Source of the DNA: Aureococcus anophagefferens
Taxonomy: Eukaryota > Sar > Pelagophyceae > Pelagomonadales > Pelagomonadaceae
Direction of reading: 5' to 3'
Length of the DNA stretch: 64,000 nucleotides
Assembly (NCBI RefSeq): GCF_000186865.1
Contig: NW_008705565.1
Span: 1,573,686 to 1,637,685 of the forward strand
A program made the position numbers and the translations under genes. Position 1 is the first letter of the stretch. Each line of letters opens with the position of its first letter. Below the pieces are notes generated by a model. The model saw nothing but the letters and a program-made list of their open reading frames with translations, was not told the origin of the DNA and did not search any database. Below are positions 45,549 to 53,590 of this stretch, in pieces.

Positions 45549-46856
45549 ATGTACTCGAACGTCGACAAGCTCCTGACGCGGCCGACGTCCTTCGGCAGCG
45601 AGACGGGCAGCCTCGCGGTCGGCGAGTTCGAGGCGTCGCCCGAGGTCCGCGACTTCGTGACGAGCGAGTGCAAGGTGCTCGTCGTCGGCGCGGGCGGCCT
45701 CGGCTGCGAGATCCTCAAGGACCTGGCGCTGTCGGGCTTCGCGGACATCCACGTCATCGACATGGACACCATCGACGTGTCGAACCTGAACCGCCAGTTC
45801 CTGTTCCGCGCGAAGGACGTCGGCAGCCCCAAGGCGACGACGGCGGCGGCGTTCATCAACGCGCGCTGCCCGAAGACGACGGTCACGGCCCACGTGGGCA
45901 AGGTCCAGGAGAAGGACGGCGACTTCTACGCGCAGTTCAACGTCGTCTGCTCGGGTCTGGACAACGTCGAGGCGCGGCGGTGGCTCAACTCCATGCTCGT
46001 GTCCCTCGCCGAGGTCGACGACGACGGCAACGTCGTCGACCCGAGCCAGATCATCCCCATGGTCGACGGCGGCACCGAGGGCTTCCGGGGCCAGGCGCGC
46101 GTCATCATCCCCCGGTTCACGTCCTGCTTCGAGTGCAGCCTCGACTCGTTCCCGCCGCAGAAGACCTACCCCATGTGCACCATCGCCGAGACGCCGCGCC
46201 TGCCGGAGCACTGCATCTCCTACGCCCAGCTCGTCGAGTGGCCCAAGGCCTTCCCGGACAAGTCCGTCGACACGGACTCGCCCGAGGACATGACGTGGAT
46301 CTTCCAAGTGGCCGAGGCGCGCGCGCGGAAGTTCGACATCGAGGGCGTCACCTACATGAAGACCATGGGCGTCGTCAAGAACATCATCCCCGCCGTCGCG
46401 TCGACGAACGCCGTCGTGTCCGCGGTCTGCGTCAACGAGGTCTTCAAGCTCATGACGCTCTGCTCGCAGAGCCTGAACACGTACATGATGTACATGGGCA
46501 ACCACGGCGTCTACACGCACACCTTCGAGTACAAGAAGAAGGACGACTGCCCCATCACGTCGGCGCGCGTCCGCACGCTCGCCGTCGCGCCGACGATGCT
46601 CCTCGGCACGCTCATCGAGTCCATGTGCGGCCCGGACTCGGACCTGCGCCTCAAGGCGCCGTCCCTGACGACGGCGAGCCAGTCGCTCTACATGCGCAAG
46701 CCCAAGGCCCTCGAGGCCGCGACGCGCGCGAACCTCGGCAAGCCCCTCTCCGAGCTCGTCGCCGACGACGACGAGATCACCGTCACCGACGCGATCTTCC
46801 CGGGCGACGTGTCCCTCACGCTGAAGCTGTCCTTCGAGTGCGAGGAGGCCGCGTAA
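45549..46856 (+). CDS. UBA3: UBA3, catalytic subunit of the NEDD8-activating enzyme
   Basis: This 435-residue, single-exon protein has the family length. The ATP-binding Rossmann motif V-V-G-A-G-G-L-G-C-E lies near residue 45, followed by I-D-M-D-T-I-D-V-S-N-L-N-R-Q-F-L-F. The central G-L-D-N-V-E-A-R-R-W-L-N and G-G-T-E-G-F-R-G-Q-A-R-V blocks are intact. The catalytic cysteine is Cys210 in Y-P-M-C-T-I-A. The C-terminal ubiquitin-fold region shows I-T-V-T-D-A-I-F-P. Together with an APP-BP1/NAE1 partner, not in this window, UBA3 activates NEDD8 for transfer to UBC12 and then to cullins. That links it functionally, though not physically, to F-box proteins such as the one at 61873. Confidence 0.95.
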   Translation: MYSNVDKLLTRPTSFGSETGSLAVGEFEASPEVRDFVTSECKVLVVGAGGLGCEILKDLALSGFADIHVIDMDTIDVSNLNRQFLFRAKDVGSPKATTAAAFINARCPKTTVTAHVGKVQEKDGDFYAQFNVVCSGLDNVEARRWLNSMLVSLAEVDDDGNVVDPSQIIPMVDGGTEGFRGQARVIIPRFTSCFECSLDSFPPQKTYPMCTIAETPRLPEHCISYAQLVEWPKAFPDKSVDTDSPEDMTWIFQVAEARARKFDIEGVTYMKTMGVVKNIIPAVASTNAVVSAVCVNEVFKLMTLCSQSLNTYMMYMGNHGVYTHTFEYKKKDDCPITSARVRTLAVAPTMLLGTLIESMCGPDSDLRLKAPSLTTASQSLYMRKPKALEAATRANLGKPLSELVADDDEITVTDAIFPGDVSLTLKLSFECEEAA

Positions 46857-46971
46857 GGACCGGGGGAAGCGACGCGGGTGCGTGGTCGACGCGGGCTAGG
46901 TAGTGAAATCTTAGGTATTTCGACGCCGCGGCGCCGGCGGCGTTGCCGTCGTATGTGCAGGTCGATCCGCG

Positions 46972-48432
46972 TCACTCGGGCTGGGCCTCGGCCCACGACT
47001 TGCCGCAGCGGTTCTCGGCGACGACGTCGCGGAGCAGCTTGAGGACGAAGAAGTTGAGCGAGCAGAGGCCCGCGAGGACGCGGAAGACGCCCGCCCAGCC
47101 GACGGTCGGCACGCAGGCCATCGCGAGGCGCGCGCCGAAGAGCGAGCCGAGGGCCACGGCGGAGAAGAGCACGGAGAAGATCTCGCCCGCGTTGCGGCTG
47201 CCGAAGAGCTGGGGCGTGACCGTCACGTACATGGCGTTGCTGCCGCCGAGGCAGAAGATGCACGAGCAGACGACGGCGAGGAACGCCGCGCGCGAGCGCA
47301 GCGTCAAGGGCAGCGCGAGCATGTTCAGGATCTGCAGCAGCGTCGTGGCGTGCCAGGACCGCTGGAAGCCGTAGAGGTCGATGAGGCGGCCGAAGGCGAG
47401 GCGCCCGAGCCCGCCCCAGACGCACGACAGGCCGCCGACCATCGAGAGGAACGCGTCGTCGTTGACGACGGCGGCCGCGTCGGACTCGCCGAAGCGCTTG
47501 TAGAGGCCGATGACCGTGTGCCCCGGGGCGAACGCCAGGAACCCGACGAGCCAGAGCGCGCGCAGCCGCCGCGACCGCACCGCCTCGCGGAAGCCGGCGC
47601 CGCCGACGCCGTCGGCGTTCGCGCGCCACCAGCTCGGGGACCAGAGCCGCGCCGCGCGCGGCCGCTCAAAGTCGGGGTTCCGCTGGACCAGCAACGACCC
47701 GGTGACGCCGACGAGCGCGTAGAGGCCCGCGAGGCGGCGGAGCATCTCGTCCCACGCGAGGCCCTTTTGCGCGAGGCTCGTCGCGACCTTGTTGAAGAAG
47801 AACGCGCCCGAGCCGAAGCCGAAGAGCGTGAGGCCGTTGATGAGGCCCCGCGAGTTCGGGAACCAGGAGCCGCCGGCGTACATGGGCGCCGTGTAGGCGA
47901 TGCCGGCGCCGGCGCCGCCGCACACGGAGTAGACGAGGATGAACGGGAGCAATCGCGTGCAGTACGAGCTGAGCCACGTGCCGGCGATGAGGACGAGGCA
48001 GCCGATGAGCGTCGTCGCGCGCGCGCCCCAGGCCTTGTCCAGCTTCGCGCCCAGGGACAGCGCGAGCGCCTGGAAGACGATCATGATCGGCAGCACCTGG
48101 ACCGCGTCGGGCGTCACGCCGGGCCGGTCGACGCCGTCGAAGAACCGCAGCGACGGCGTCACGTACGACAGGTAGTTGCCCCAGCAGTACATGGTGCCGA
48201 GCATGATGTGCGCGCACACGCCGCCCGCCACGCTCAAATAGCCGCGCACGAGCCGCCGCCGCTCGACCTCGCCGCCGGACGCTCGCACGGCTTTCGCACC
48301 CGCGCGCGCATGTGTGCGCGCGACTTTCCTAGGCTTCGGTGGCACTTTCGAGGACGGCGCGTTGAACGCCAACGACGTGGCGAGGCACACGACGACGAAA
48401 AAGCTCGCTCGCCGCGAGACGACGGCCACCAT
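46972..48432 (-). CDS. Plastid-targeted MFS transporter, oxalate/formate antiporter-like
   Basis: This 486-residue protein has twelve predicted membrane helices starting about residue 63. The fold and motifs (G-T-M-Y-C-W-G-N-Y, G-A-G-A-G-I-A-Y-T-A-P, W-F-P-N-S-R-G-L-I-N-G) match the oxalate:formate antiporter/monocarboxylate branch of MFS. The N-terminus is a bipartite presequence: a signal peptide (V-V-V-C-L-A-T-S-L) ending at A-F-N-A-P, the phenylalanine site of heterokont plastid proteins, then a Lys/Arg/Ser/Pro-rich transit-like stretch. It is therefore expected in a plastid envelope membrane. The substrate is a small anion by family, not proven. The 5' end faces the RsmE-like gene across 215 bp. 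Confidence 0.82.
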   Translation of the reverse strand: MVAVVSRRASFFVVVCLATSLAFNAPSSKVPPKPRKVARTHARAGAKAVRASGGEVERRRLVRGYLSVAGGVCAHIMLGTMYCWGNYLSYVTPSLRFFDGVDRPGVTPDAVQVLPIMIVFQALALSLGAKLDKAWGARATTLIGCLVLIAGTWLSSYCTRLLPFILVYSVCGGAGAGIAYTAPMYAGGSWFPNSRGLINGLTLFGFGSGAFFFNKVATSLAQKGLAWDEMLRRLAGLYALVGVTGSLLVQRNPDFERPRAARLWSPSWWRANADGVGGAGFREAVRSRRLRALWLVGFLAFAPGHTVIGLYKRFGESDAAAVVNDDAFLSMVGGLSCVWGGLGRLAFGRLIDLYGFQRSWHATTLLQILNMLALPLTLRSRAAFLAVVCSCIFCLGGSNAMYVTVTPQLFGSRNAGEIFSVLFSAVALGSLFGARLAMACVPTVGWAGVFRVLAGLCSLNFFVLKLLRDVVAENRCGKSWAEAQPE

Positions 48433-48504
48433 CGCGCGTCACCAGCGATGTTGCAGCTCGCGCAGAGTGCAATGGCTTGTGGCAATTAGCCCTAGCGGCG
48501 CAGC

Positions 48505-48617
48505 GTGCGCACCGCCCGGCCGCGTCGTTGCACGCCTCCGCACTCAGTTCGCGTGCCTGTTGTGCGCACCGCCGGCCGCGTCGTTGCACGCCTCCGCACT
48601 CAGTTCGCGTGCCTGTT
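48505..48617. repeat. 57-bp tandem duplication in a divergent promoter
   Basis: 48505-48561 and 48562-48617 are two nearly identical units beginning GTGCGCACCGCC; the second lacks one C. They lie 31 bp before the ATG of the RsmE-like gene, on the side of the divergent MFS gene. Confidence 0.85.
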
Positions 48618-48647
48618 GCGGTATTGGCAGCTCCGACTCAAACAAGC

Positions 48648-49562
48648 ATGCTCAAGGCGCTCTGCCTCGTCGCGACGCTCCGCAAGCCGCGCCTCCCTTT
48701 CACCATCCGCCACCTCAACCGCATCTTCCTCGACCGCGACGAGGTCGAGGCATCACGCGTGACGCTCGCGCCCGAGGACCGGCGGTCGACGCACATCCGC
48801 GAGATCATCTGGCAGCGGAGGCCGCCGGAGCCGGGCGCGACGCTCCGCGTCGGCGTGCTCGACGGCGGCGTCGGCGACTGCTCCGCCGCGTTGACGAGCG
48901 ACGGCGGCGTGGCCCTCGACGTGCCCCAAACACTCGCGGACGAGGCAGCGCCGCGACCGAAACTGGACGTCGTCCTCGCGTTGCCCGCGCCGCTGCGGCT
49001 CAAGCGCGTCCTGCCCGTGCTCGCGAGTCTGGGCGTCGACAAGCTCTGGCTCGTCGGCAGCGCGAAGACGGAGAAGGCCTACTTCGGCGCGAACGTGCTC
49101 AAGGACCTGCCGAAGCGGAAACCGCACGAGCGGACCGTCGAGCCCGCGGAGGTCCCGCGCGGCGCGCTCCGGGACTTGCTGGTAGAGGGCGCGGAGCAGT
49201 CGGGCGACCCGGCGCTGCCGCGCGTCGCGCTCTGCCGGTCGCTCAAGGCGGCGCTGCCGCGCGTCGACGCCGCCGCGCTCCGGCTCGCCGCGCACCCGGA
49301 CCGGGGCCCGGACTTCAAAGCGCTCGACGACGCCACGGGCGAGCTGGTCTCCATCCCGCGCGCGCGGCGGCTCCGCGACGTCCCCGGCGCCCAGGGCCGC
49401 GCCGTGCTCGCCGTCGGGCCGGACCGCGGCTGGGAGGAGCCCGCGGAGCTCGCGCTGTTCGACGCCGCGGGCTTCGACCTCGTCACGCTCGGCGAGCGCA
49501 CGCTCCGCACGGACGTCGCGCTCACCGCGCTCGTCGCCATGGTCCACGACCGGCTTTCGTAA
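48648..49562 (+). CDS. RsmE-like rRNA (uridine-N3) methyltransferase, SPOUT class
   Basis: This 304-residue protein has the RsmE order. An N-terminal PUA-like part with R-S-T-H-I-R-E-I is followed by a SPOUT domain starting L-P-A-P-L-R-L-K-R-V-L, then V-D-K-L-W-L-V-G and the C-terminal knot: L-A-V-G-P-D-R-G-W-E, L-G-E-R-T-L-R-T-D. RsmE methylates U1498 of 16S rRNA. In an alga the target would be organelle small-subunit rRNA, which is inference. ATG at 48648 follows a promoter duplication; a longer in-frame N-terminus exists but has no ATG. The knot lysine/glycine pattern is slightly altered (G-P-D-R-G instead of G-P-E-G-G). Confidence 0.8.
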   Translation: MLKALCLVATLRKPRLPFTIRHLNRIFLDRDEVEASRVTLAPEDRRSTHIREIIWQRRPPEPGATLRVGVLDGGVGDCSAALTSDGGVALDVPQTLADEAAPRPKLDVVLALPAPLRLKRVLPVLASLGVDKLWLVGSAKTEKAYFGANVLKDLPKRKPHERTVEPAEVPRGALRDLLVEGAEQSGDPALPRVALCRSLKAALPRVDAAALRLAAHPDRGPDFKALDDATGELVSIPRARRLRDVPGAQGRAVLAVGPDRGWEEPAELALFDAAGFDLVTLGERTLRTDVALTALVAMVHDRLS

Positions 49563-49607
49563 CAAGAGCGATTAGAGAGTTCCGGCGCGGCGGCGACGCG
49601 CGCGCGC

Positions 49608-51374
49608 CTAGGTTCGACAGGAGTACATCGAGTCCGCGTCCGCCTCCCAGGGGCCGATGAAGCTCTCCTTCGCGTTCCAGACGTCGAAGGCCTTCATGCC
49701 CGCCGGCGGGCACATGTAGCACTCCGTCGACCCGGCGTAGTGCTCCATGAGCTTCTTGCGCATCGTGGCCGCGAGCTCCGGGTGCGCGTTCGCCAGATCC
49801 GTGCGCTCGTTCGGGTCCGCGGCCAGATCGAAGAGCGACCCGTTGACGAGGTGGTCCGTGATGTCCGTCGTGTTGTAGCGCTCCAGGAACGGCTCCTGGG
49901 TCGTCGGCACGGGGTAGTTCGAGTAGTTGTAGTCGATGATGAACTTCCAGTTGTCGACGCGGATCGCGCCCGTGAGCTGGCCGCCGGCGACGCAGTGGTC
50001 CACGCCGTACAAAAGCTCCGTCCGCGGCGGCGTCGCGAGCTTCCGGATCGAGTCCCAGTGGTCCGCGCCGGACACCTCGGCGCCGAGGAGCGTCGACGAC
50101 GACCGCAGCACGCCGCGGACGATCGTCGGGATCCAGTCCGTGATGTGGACGATGCCCTGGTAGAGCGAGCCGCTCGCGCGGTCGCCCAGGTACTTGGGCG
50201 CGTGCACAAAGGCGGGCACGCGGCAGCCGCCCTCCCAGTACGTCGCCTTCATGCCCCGGAGCGGCCAGTTCGAGCCCGTGTTCGACTCGCTCGTGCAGTG
50301 GCTCTGGTTGCACGTCGTCGGCACGGCGCCGTTGTCGCTCGCGAAGAGGATGACGCTGTCGTTGTAGGCGCCCGTCGCCTTGAGCGCCTCGACGACGCGG
50401 CCCACGGACCGGTCCGCGTAGTTGACGACGGCCGCGAAGACGCGGCGCTCGCGGTTCGTGAACGGCGCGAGCAGCTCGGCCTCGTTCCGCATGAACTCCT
50501 GGGGCGCCGACGTCGGGTAGTGGGGCGCGTTGAAGGAGAGGTAGAGGAAGAGGGGGTCGGTCGCGTGGTTCGCCGCGTGGCCCTCGACGAAGCCGACGGC
50601 CCGCTCGCGGAAGAGGTCCGTCGTGTAGCGCATGGACGCGTTGGCCATGGTCTCGTCCTCGTTCCGCAGGTCCGGGAAGCAGTTCGGGTTCGCGCAGTAG
50701 CCCCGCGACGAGATGTGGCTGAAGTAGGTGATGTCCGCGCCGTAGAAGCCGAAGAAGTGGTCGAAGCCGCGGTTGTGCGGCAGGTACTCCTCGTTGAAGT
50801 GGCCGATGTCCCACTTGCCCACCATGTAGGTGCGGTAGCCGCTCTCCTGCAGGTACTGGGGCAGCAGCTTGTACTTGAGGGGCAGCCCGATGGGGCTGTC
50901 CATGACGATCGTGCCGTGGCTGATGCCGTTGTGCATGGGCAGCACGCCGCTCAGCAGCGCCGCGCGGCTCACGGTGCACGTCGACTGCGTGTAGTACTGC
51001 GTGAGCTTGACGCCGTTCTCGGCGAGATCGCTCAGCACGGGCGTCAGCGCCGCCATGTCCGTCGACTGGTAGCCGATGTCGTTCCAGCCCATGTCGTCGA
51101 AGAGCACGTAGACGATGTGGGGCGTCTCCGGCGCGGACGCGACCTCCTCCGGCTCGGGCAGCGCCACCTCCTCGGACGCGTCGGCGGCGTCGTCGGTCAT
51201 GTCCTCCATGGCCAGGTCCTCGGGCGTCGTCCCGGCGAGCTGGGCGCCCATGGCCCCGATGGTCACCATGATGAGGAAGCCGAGGAAGATCCCGAGCTTC
51301 GACTTGCGCGTCGACCCCTCGGCGACCTCCTCGTCCCCGTCCTTGATGGACTCGTAGGCATCGCCCCCGGCCAT
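49608..51374 (-). CDS. Membrane-anchored sulfatase (arylsulfatase B-like)
   Basis: This is 588 residues from ATG at 51374. A cytoplasmic N-terminus of about 25 residues precedes one helix (L-G-I-F-L-G-F-L-I-M-V-T-I-G), giving a type II topology with the enzyme outside or in the lumen. The sulfatase core has the metal site V-L-F-D-D-M-G-W-N-D-I-G, the formylglycine motif C-T-V-S-R at Cys133 (the usual Pro is Val, and L-L-S-G replaces L-L-T-G), G-K-W-D-I-G-H and F-A-S-D-N-G-A. The motif still keeps the essential Cys and Arg. It should hydrolyse sulfate esters of polysaccharides or sulfated glycans. Several N-x-S/T sites fit a secretory protein. Confidence 0.88.
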   Translation of the reverse strand: MAGGDAYESIKDGDEEVAEGSTRKSKLGIFLGFLIMVTIGAMGAQLAGTTPEDLAMEDMTDDAADASEEVALPEPEEVASAPETPHIVYVLFDDMGWNDIGYQSTDMAALTPVLSDLAENGVKLTQYYTQSTCTVSRAALLSGVLPMHNGISHGTIVMDSPIGLPLKYKLLPQYLQESGYRTYMVGKWDIGHFNEEYLPHNRGFDHFFGFYGADITYFSHISSRGYCANPNCFPDLRNEDETMANASMRYTTDLFRERAVGFVEGHAANHATDPLFLYLSFNAPHYPTSAPQEFMRNEAELLAPFTNRERRVFAAVVNYADRSVGRVVEALKATGAYNDSVILFASDNGAVPTTCNQSHCTSESNTGSNWPLRGMKATYWEGGCRVPAFVHAPKYLGDRASGSLYQGIVHITDWIPTIVRGVLRSSSTLLGAEVSGADHWDSIRKLATPPRTELLYGVDHCVAGGQLTGAIRVDNWKFIIDYNYSNYPVPTTQEPFLERYNTTDITDHLVNGSLFDLAADPNERTDLANAHPELAATMRKKLMEHYAGSTECYMCPPAGMKAFDVWNAKESFIGPWEADADSMYSCRT

Positions 51375-51464
51375 CGCGACGGCCAGGCAGCCCGCGGCGC
51401 TCGACGACGCGGACCAGCCCCAGGCGTGCGCGAATACGGGCTGCAACGAAACTAGATATGAAAT

Positions 51465-53429
51465 TCAAGTTATCGTTTCTAAGTCTCCGCCCACTTCTCC
51501 GCCCGGGGGGACTTCCGGGGGGCTCACTTGGAGCTTCCTCAGGACCTCAAAGTCGACGCCCGTGCCGACGAGGTCCAGGTAGGCGAGCCTCTCCGGCCCG
51601 AACTCCGCGAGGAGCCACCGCGAGAAGACGGCGTGGGCGCGGTCGGCGACGCCCGCGCGCGCGAGGTCGTCGATCGTCCGATCGTCGATCTTCGCGACGA
51701 GGGCCTCGGCGACGGCCGTCGACGCCGTGCCGAAGAACTCCGTCGACCCGAAGGGGTGCCGCACGTAGGCGTCGCGGTAGAGCCGCTCGCCCCGGAGCGC
51801 GGCGAGGTCGACGTCGCGCCAGAGGAGCACGTCCGGGCGGCAGCTCAGAAAGACGTCGTACGCGAAGCCGCCGCGCCGCGCGGCGTCGAGCGCGAGCGCC
51901 AGCGCCGCGCCGAGGGAGTGCGCCAGCGACGCCATGTAGTAGCCGTCGCCCGCGCGGCGCCGGAACCACGGCTCCAGCGGCGGGTTCTCCTCGAAGACGC
52001 CGGCGGCCAAAGGTCCGAACGCGTTTTCGAAGCGGTCGCGGAGCGCCGCGTGCCAGATATGCGCGTACACATCGACGGCGAAAGGCGGGTTCGCGTCGAT
52101 TATGTGCTTCCGGTAGGCGGCCGCGCAGCGCTCGACGTCGACGAACGCGCCGCGTTGATCGGCGAGCGCGCCCTGGTACCCCGCGGGCGCGTCGACGCGG
52201 CTCACGGCGCCGCGGAAGACGAGCGCCGCCCGCTTCGTCTTCGCGACGGGCCGCGGGGGGGTTTCCGGCGACCTCGCGTCCGCCTCGTCCGCGCCGTAGC
52301 AGGCGGCCGCGTCGGCCCGCGCGCCGGACGCGCGCGCCGTCGCGACGACGTCGCCGTCGCCAAAGTCCAGGGCGACGTCGGCGAAGCCGAGCTGCCCGAG
52401 GCGCCGCGCGAAGGCCGCCGCCTCGGCCGCGTCGACGTCGCCGCCGAGGCCGTTGGCCGCCGTCGCGTCGAAGCGCCGCGGCTCGAGGCGGTCGCCGCGC
52501 CGCCGCAGCGGCAGCCACACGGACAACGTGCCGTTGGCGCGGAGCGCCGTCGCCGCGTCCGCGGCGACGAGGCAGCGCGCCGCGGCGACGAAGCGCCGCT
52601 CGTCGGGCCCCTCGGCGTACCGCGCGTCGCGCGGGCGGCCGCGCCAGAACGCGCTCGGGTGGCCGTGGGCCCAGGCCGCCGCCGCTTCGAGGTCCGCGCC
52701 GTCCGCCGCGGACCGCGCGCCGCCGCCGGCGACGAGGACGAGGTCGTACTCGTCCGCGGGCGCCGCGAAGACGCCGTCCGCGGGCGCGAGCGTCGCGAAG
52801 CCGCTCTGCCACGCGTGGACCCGCCGCCGGTCCCAGCCGTCGGCCGCCGCCGCCGCCAGGGTCCGCGCCGCGTGGGCGCCGACGAGGTCGCAGCCGTCGA
52901 CGCGGGCCCAGGCCGCGAGGCGCAGCAGCGCGACGACCGCGCCGCCGCCGGGCCCGCAGTTCGCGACGAGCGCGTTCGCGCCGCGCCAGCGCCGCGGGTC
53001 CTCGGCGACGACGCGCGCGACGCGGCCGTAGAAGGCGGCGCCGCCGGCCCAGGGCGCCGGCGGCGCGAGCTCCAGCGCGCGCTCGTAGAAGAGGCGCTCG
53101 CTCGCGAAGAACCGGTCGAACGCCCGCGGCGCCGCGGCGCCGCGGAGCCTCCCGTGGGACGTCGGCCGCTCGCGCGGCCGCACCTCAAGGTCGTGCGTCG
53201 CCGCCTCCGTGCCGAAGGCGCCGGCGAGCGCGTCCGGAGCGCCGAGGTCCCAGTAGTCGGAGAAGCGCCGCGACACCTCGGCGCGCAGCGCCGGGCCGGC
53301 GTCGGGCACGACGACGACGTAGCCGTTGATGCTGACGGGCACGGCCCGGAGCGCCGACCGTAGCGTCGCATCGAAGTCGACGTCGACGGTGACCGCTGCA
53401 GCCACGGTCAGGGCTAGGAAGCCGCGCAT
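51465..53429 (-). CDS. Secretory protein joining a methyltransferase-like and a glycosyltransferase-like domain
   Basis: This is 654 residues. A signal peptide (M-R-G-F-L-A-L-T-V-A-A-A) is followed by a region with F-F-A-S-E-R-L-F-Y-E-R-A and a Rossmann-like core: N-A-L-V-A-N-C-G-P-G-G-G-A, then D-G-C-D-L-V-G, then Y-D-L-V-L-V-A-G-G-G. This looks like a class I methyltransferase fold, with motif I altered. The C-terminal half, from about 400, has A-L-V-F-R-G, V-D-V-Y-A-H-I-W-H, Y-D-V-F-L-S-C-R-P-D-V and D-V-D-L-A-A-L-R-G-E-R. These are like eukaryotic and bacterial glycosyltransferase-like proteins, with an R-x-D motif for metal or sugar binding. Function is unproven; surface glycan modification in the secretory pathway is a reasonable guess. 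Confidence 0.6.
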   Translation of the reverse strand: MRGFLALTVAAAVTVDVDFDATLRSALRAVPVSINGYVVVVPDAGPALRAEVSRRFSDYWDLGAPDALAGAFGTEAATHDLEVRPRERPTSHGRLRGAAAPRAFDRFFASERLFYERALELAPPAPWAGGAAFYGRVARVVAEDPRRWRGANALVANCGPGGGAVVALLRLAAWARVDGCDLVGAHAARTLAAAAADGWDRRRVHAWQSGFATLAPADGVFAAPADEYDLVLVAGGGARSAADGADLEAAAAWAHGHPSAFWRGRPRDARYAEGPDERRFVAAARCLVAADAATALRANGTLSVWLPLRRRGDRLEPRRFDATAANGLGGDVDAAEAAAFARRLGQLGFADVALDFGDGDVVATARASGARADAAACYGADEADARSPETPPRPVAKTKRAALVFRGAVSRVDAPAGYQGALADQRGAFVDVERCAAAYRKHIIDANPPFAVDVYAHIWHAALRDRFENAFGPLAAGVFEENPPLEPWFRRRAGDGYYMASLAHSLGAALALALDAARRGGFAYDVFLSCRPDVLLWRDVDLAALRGERLYRDAYVRHPFGSTEFFGTASTAVAEALVAKIDDRTIDDLARAGVADRAHAVFSRWLLAEFGPERLAYLDLVGTGVDFEVLRKLQVSPPEVPPGGEVGGDLETIT

Positions 53430-53590
53430 CGCGCGGGGCAGCCCTGTTCAAGAGATCGAAGTTGCAGACGACGTTGAAGAAGTGGTGCGCCCTGCGAGCG
53501 GCGCATAACCCCCGCCCCCGTTGCGCGTTGATGGTTGAGTTTAGCGCGGTGAGGATGGGTCTCTGTGCAGGGCGCTGGTCTTTTGAGAAG

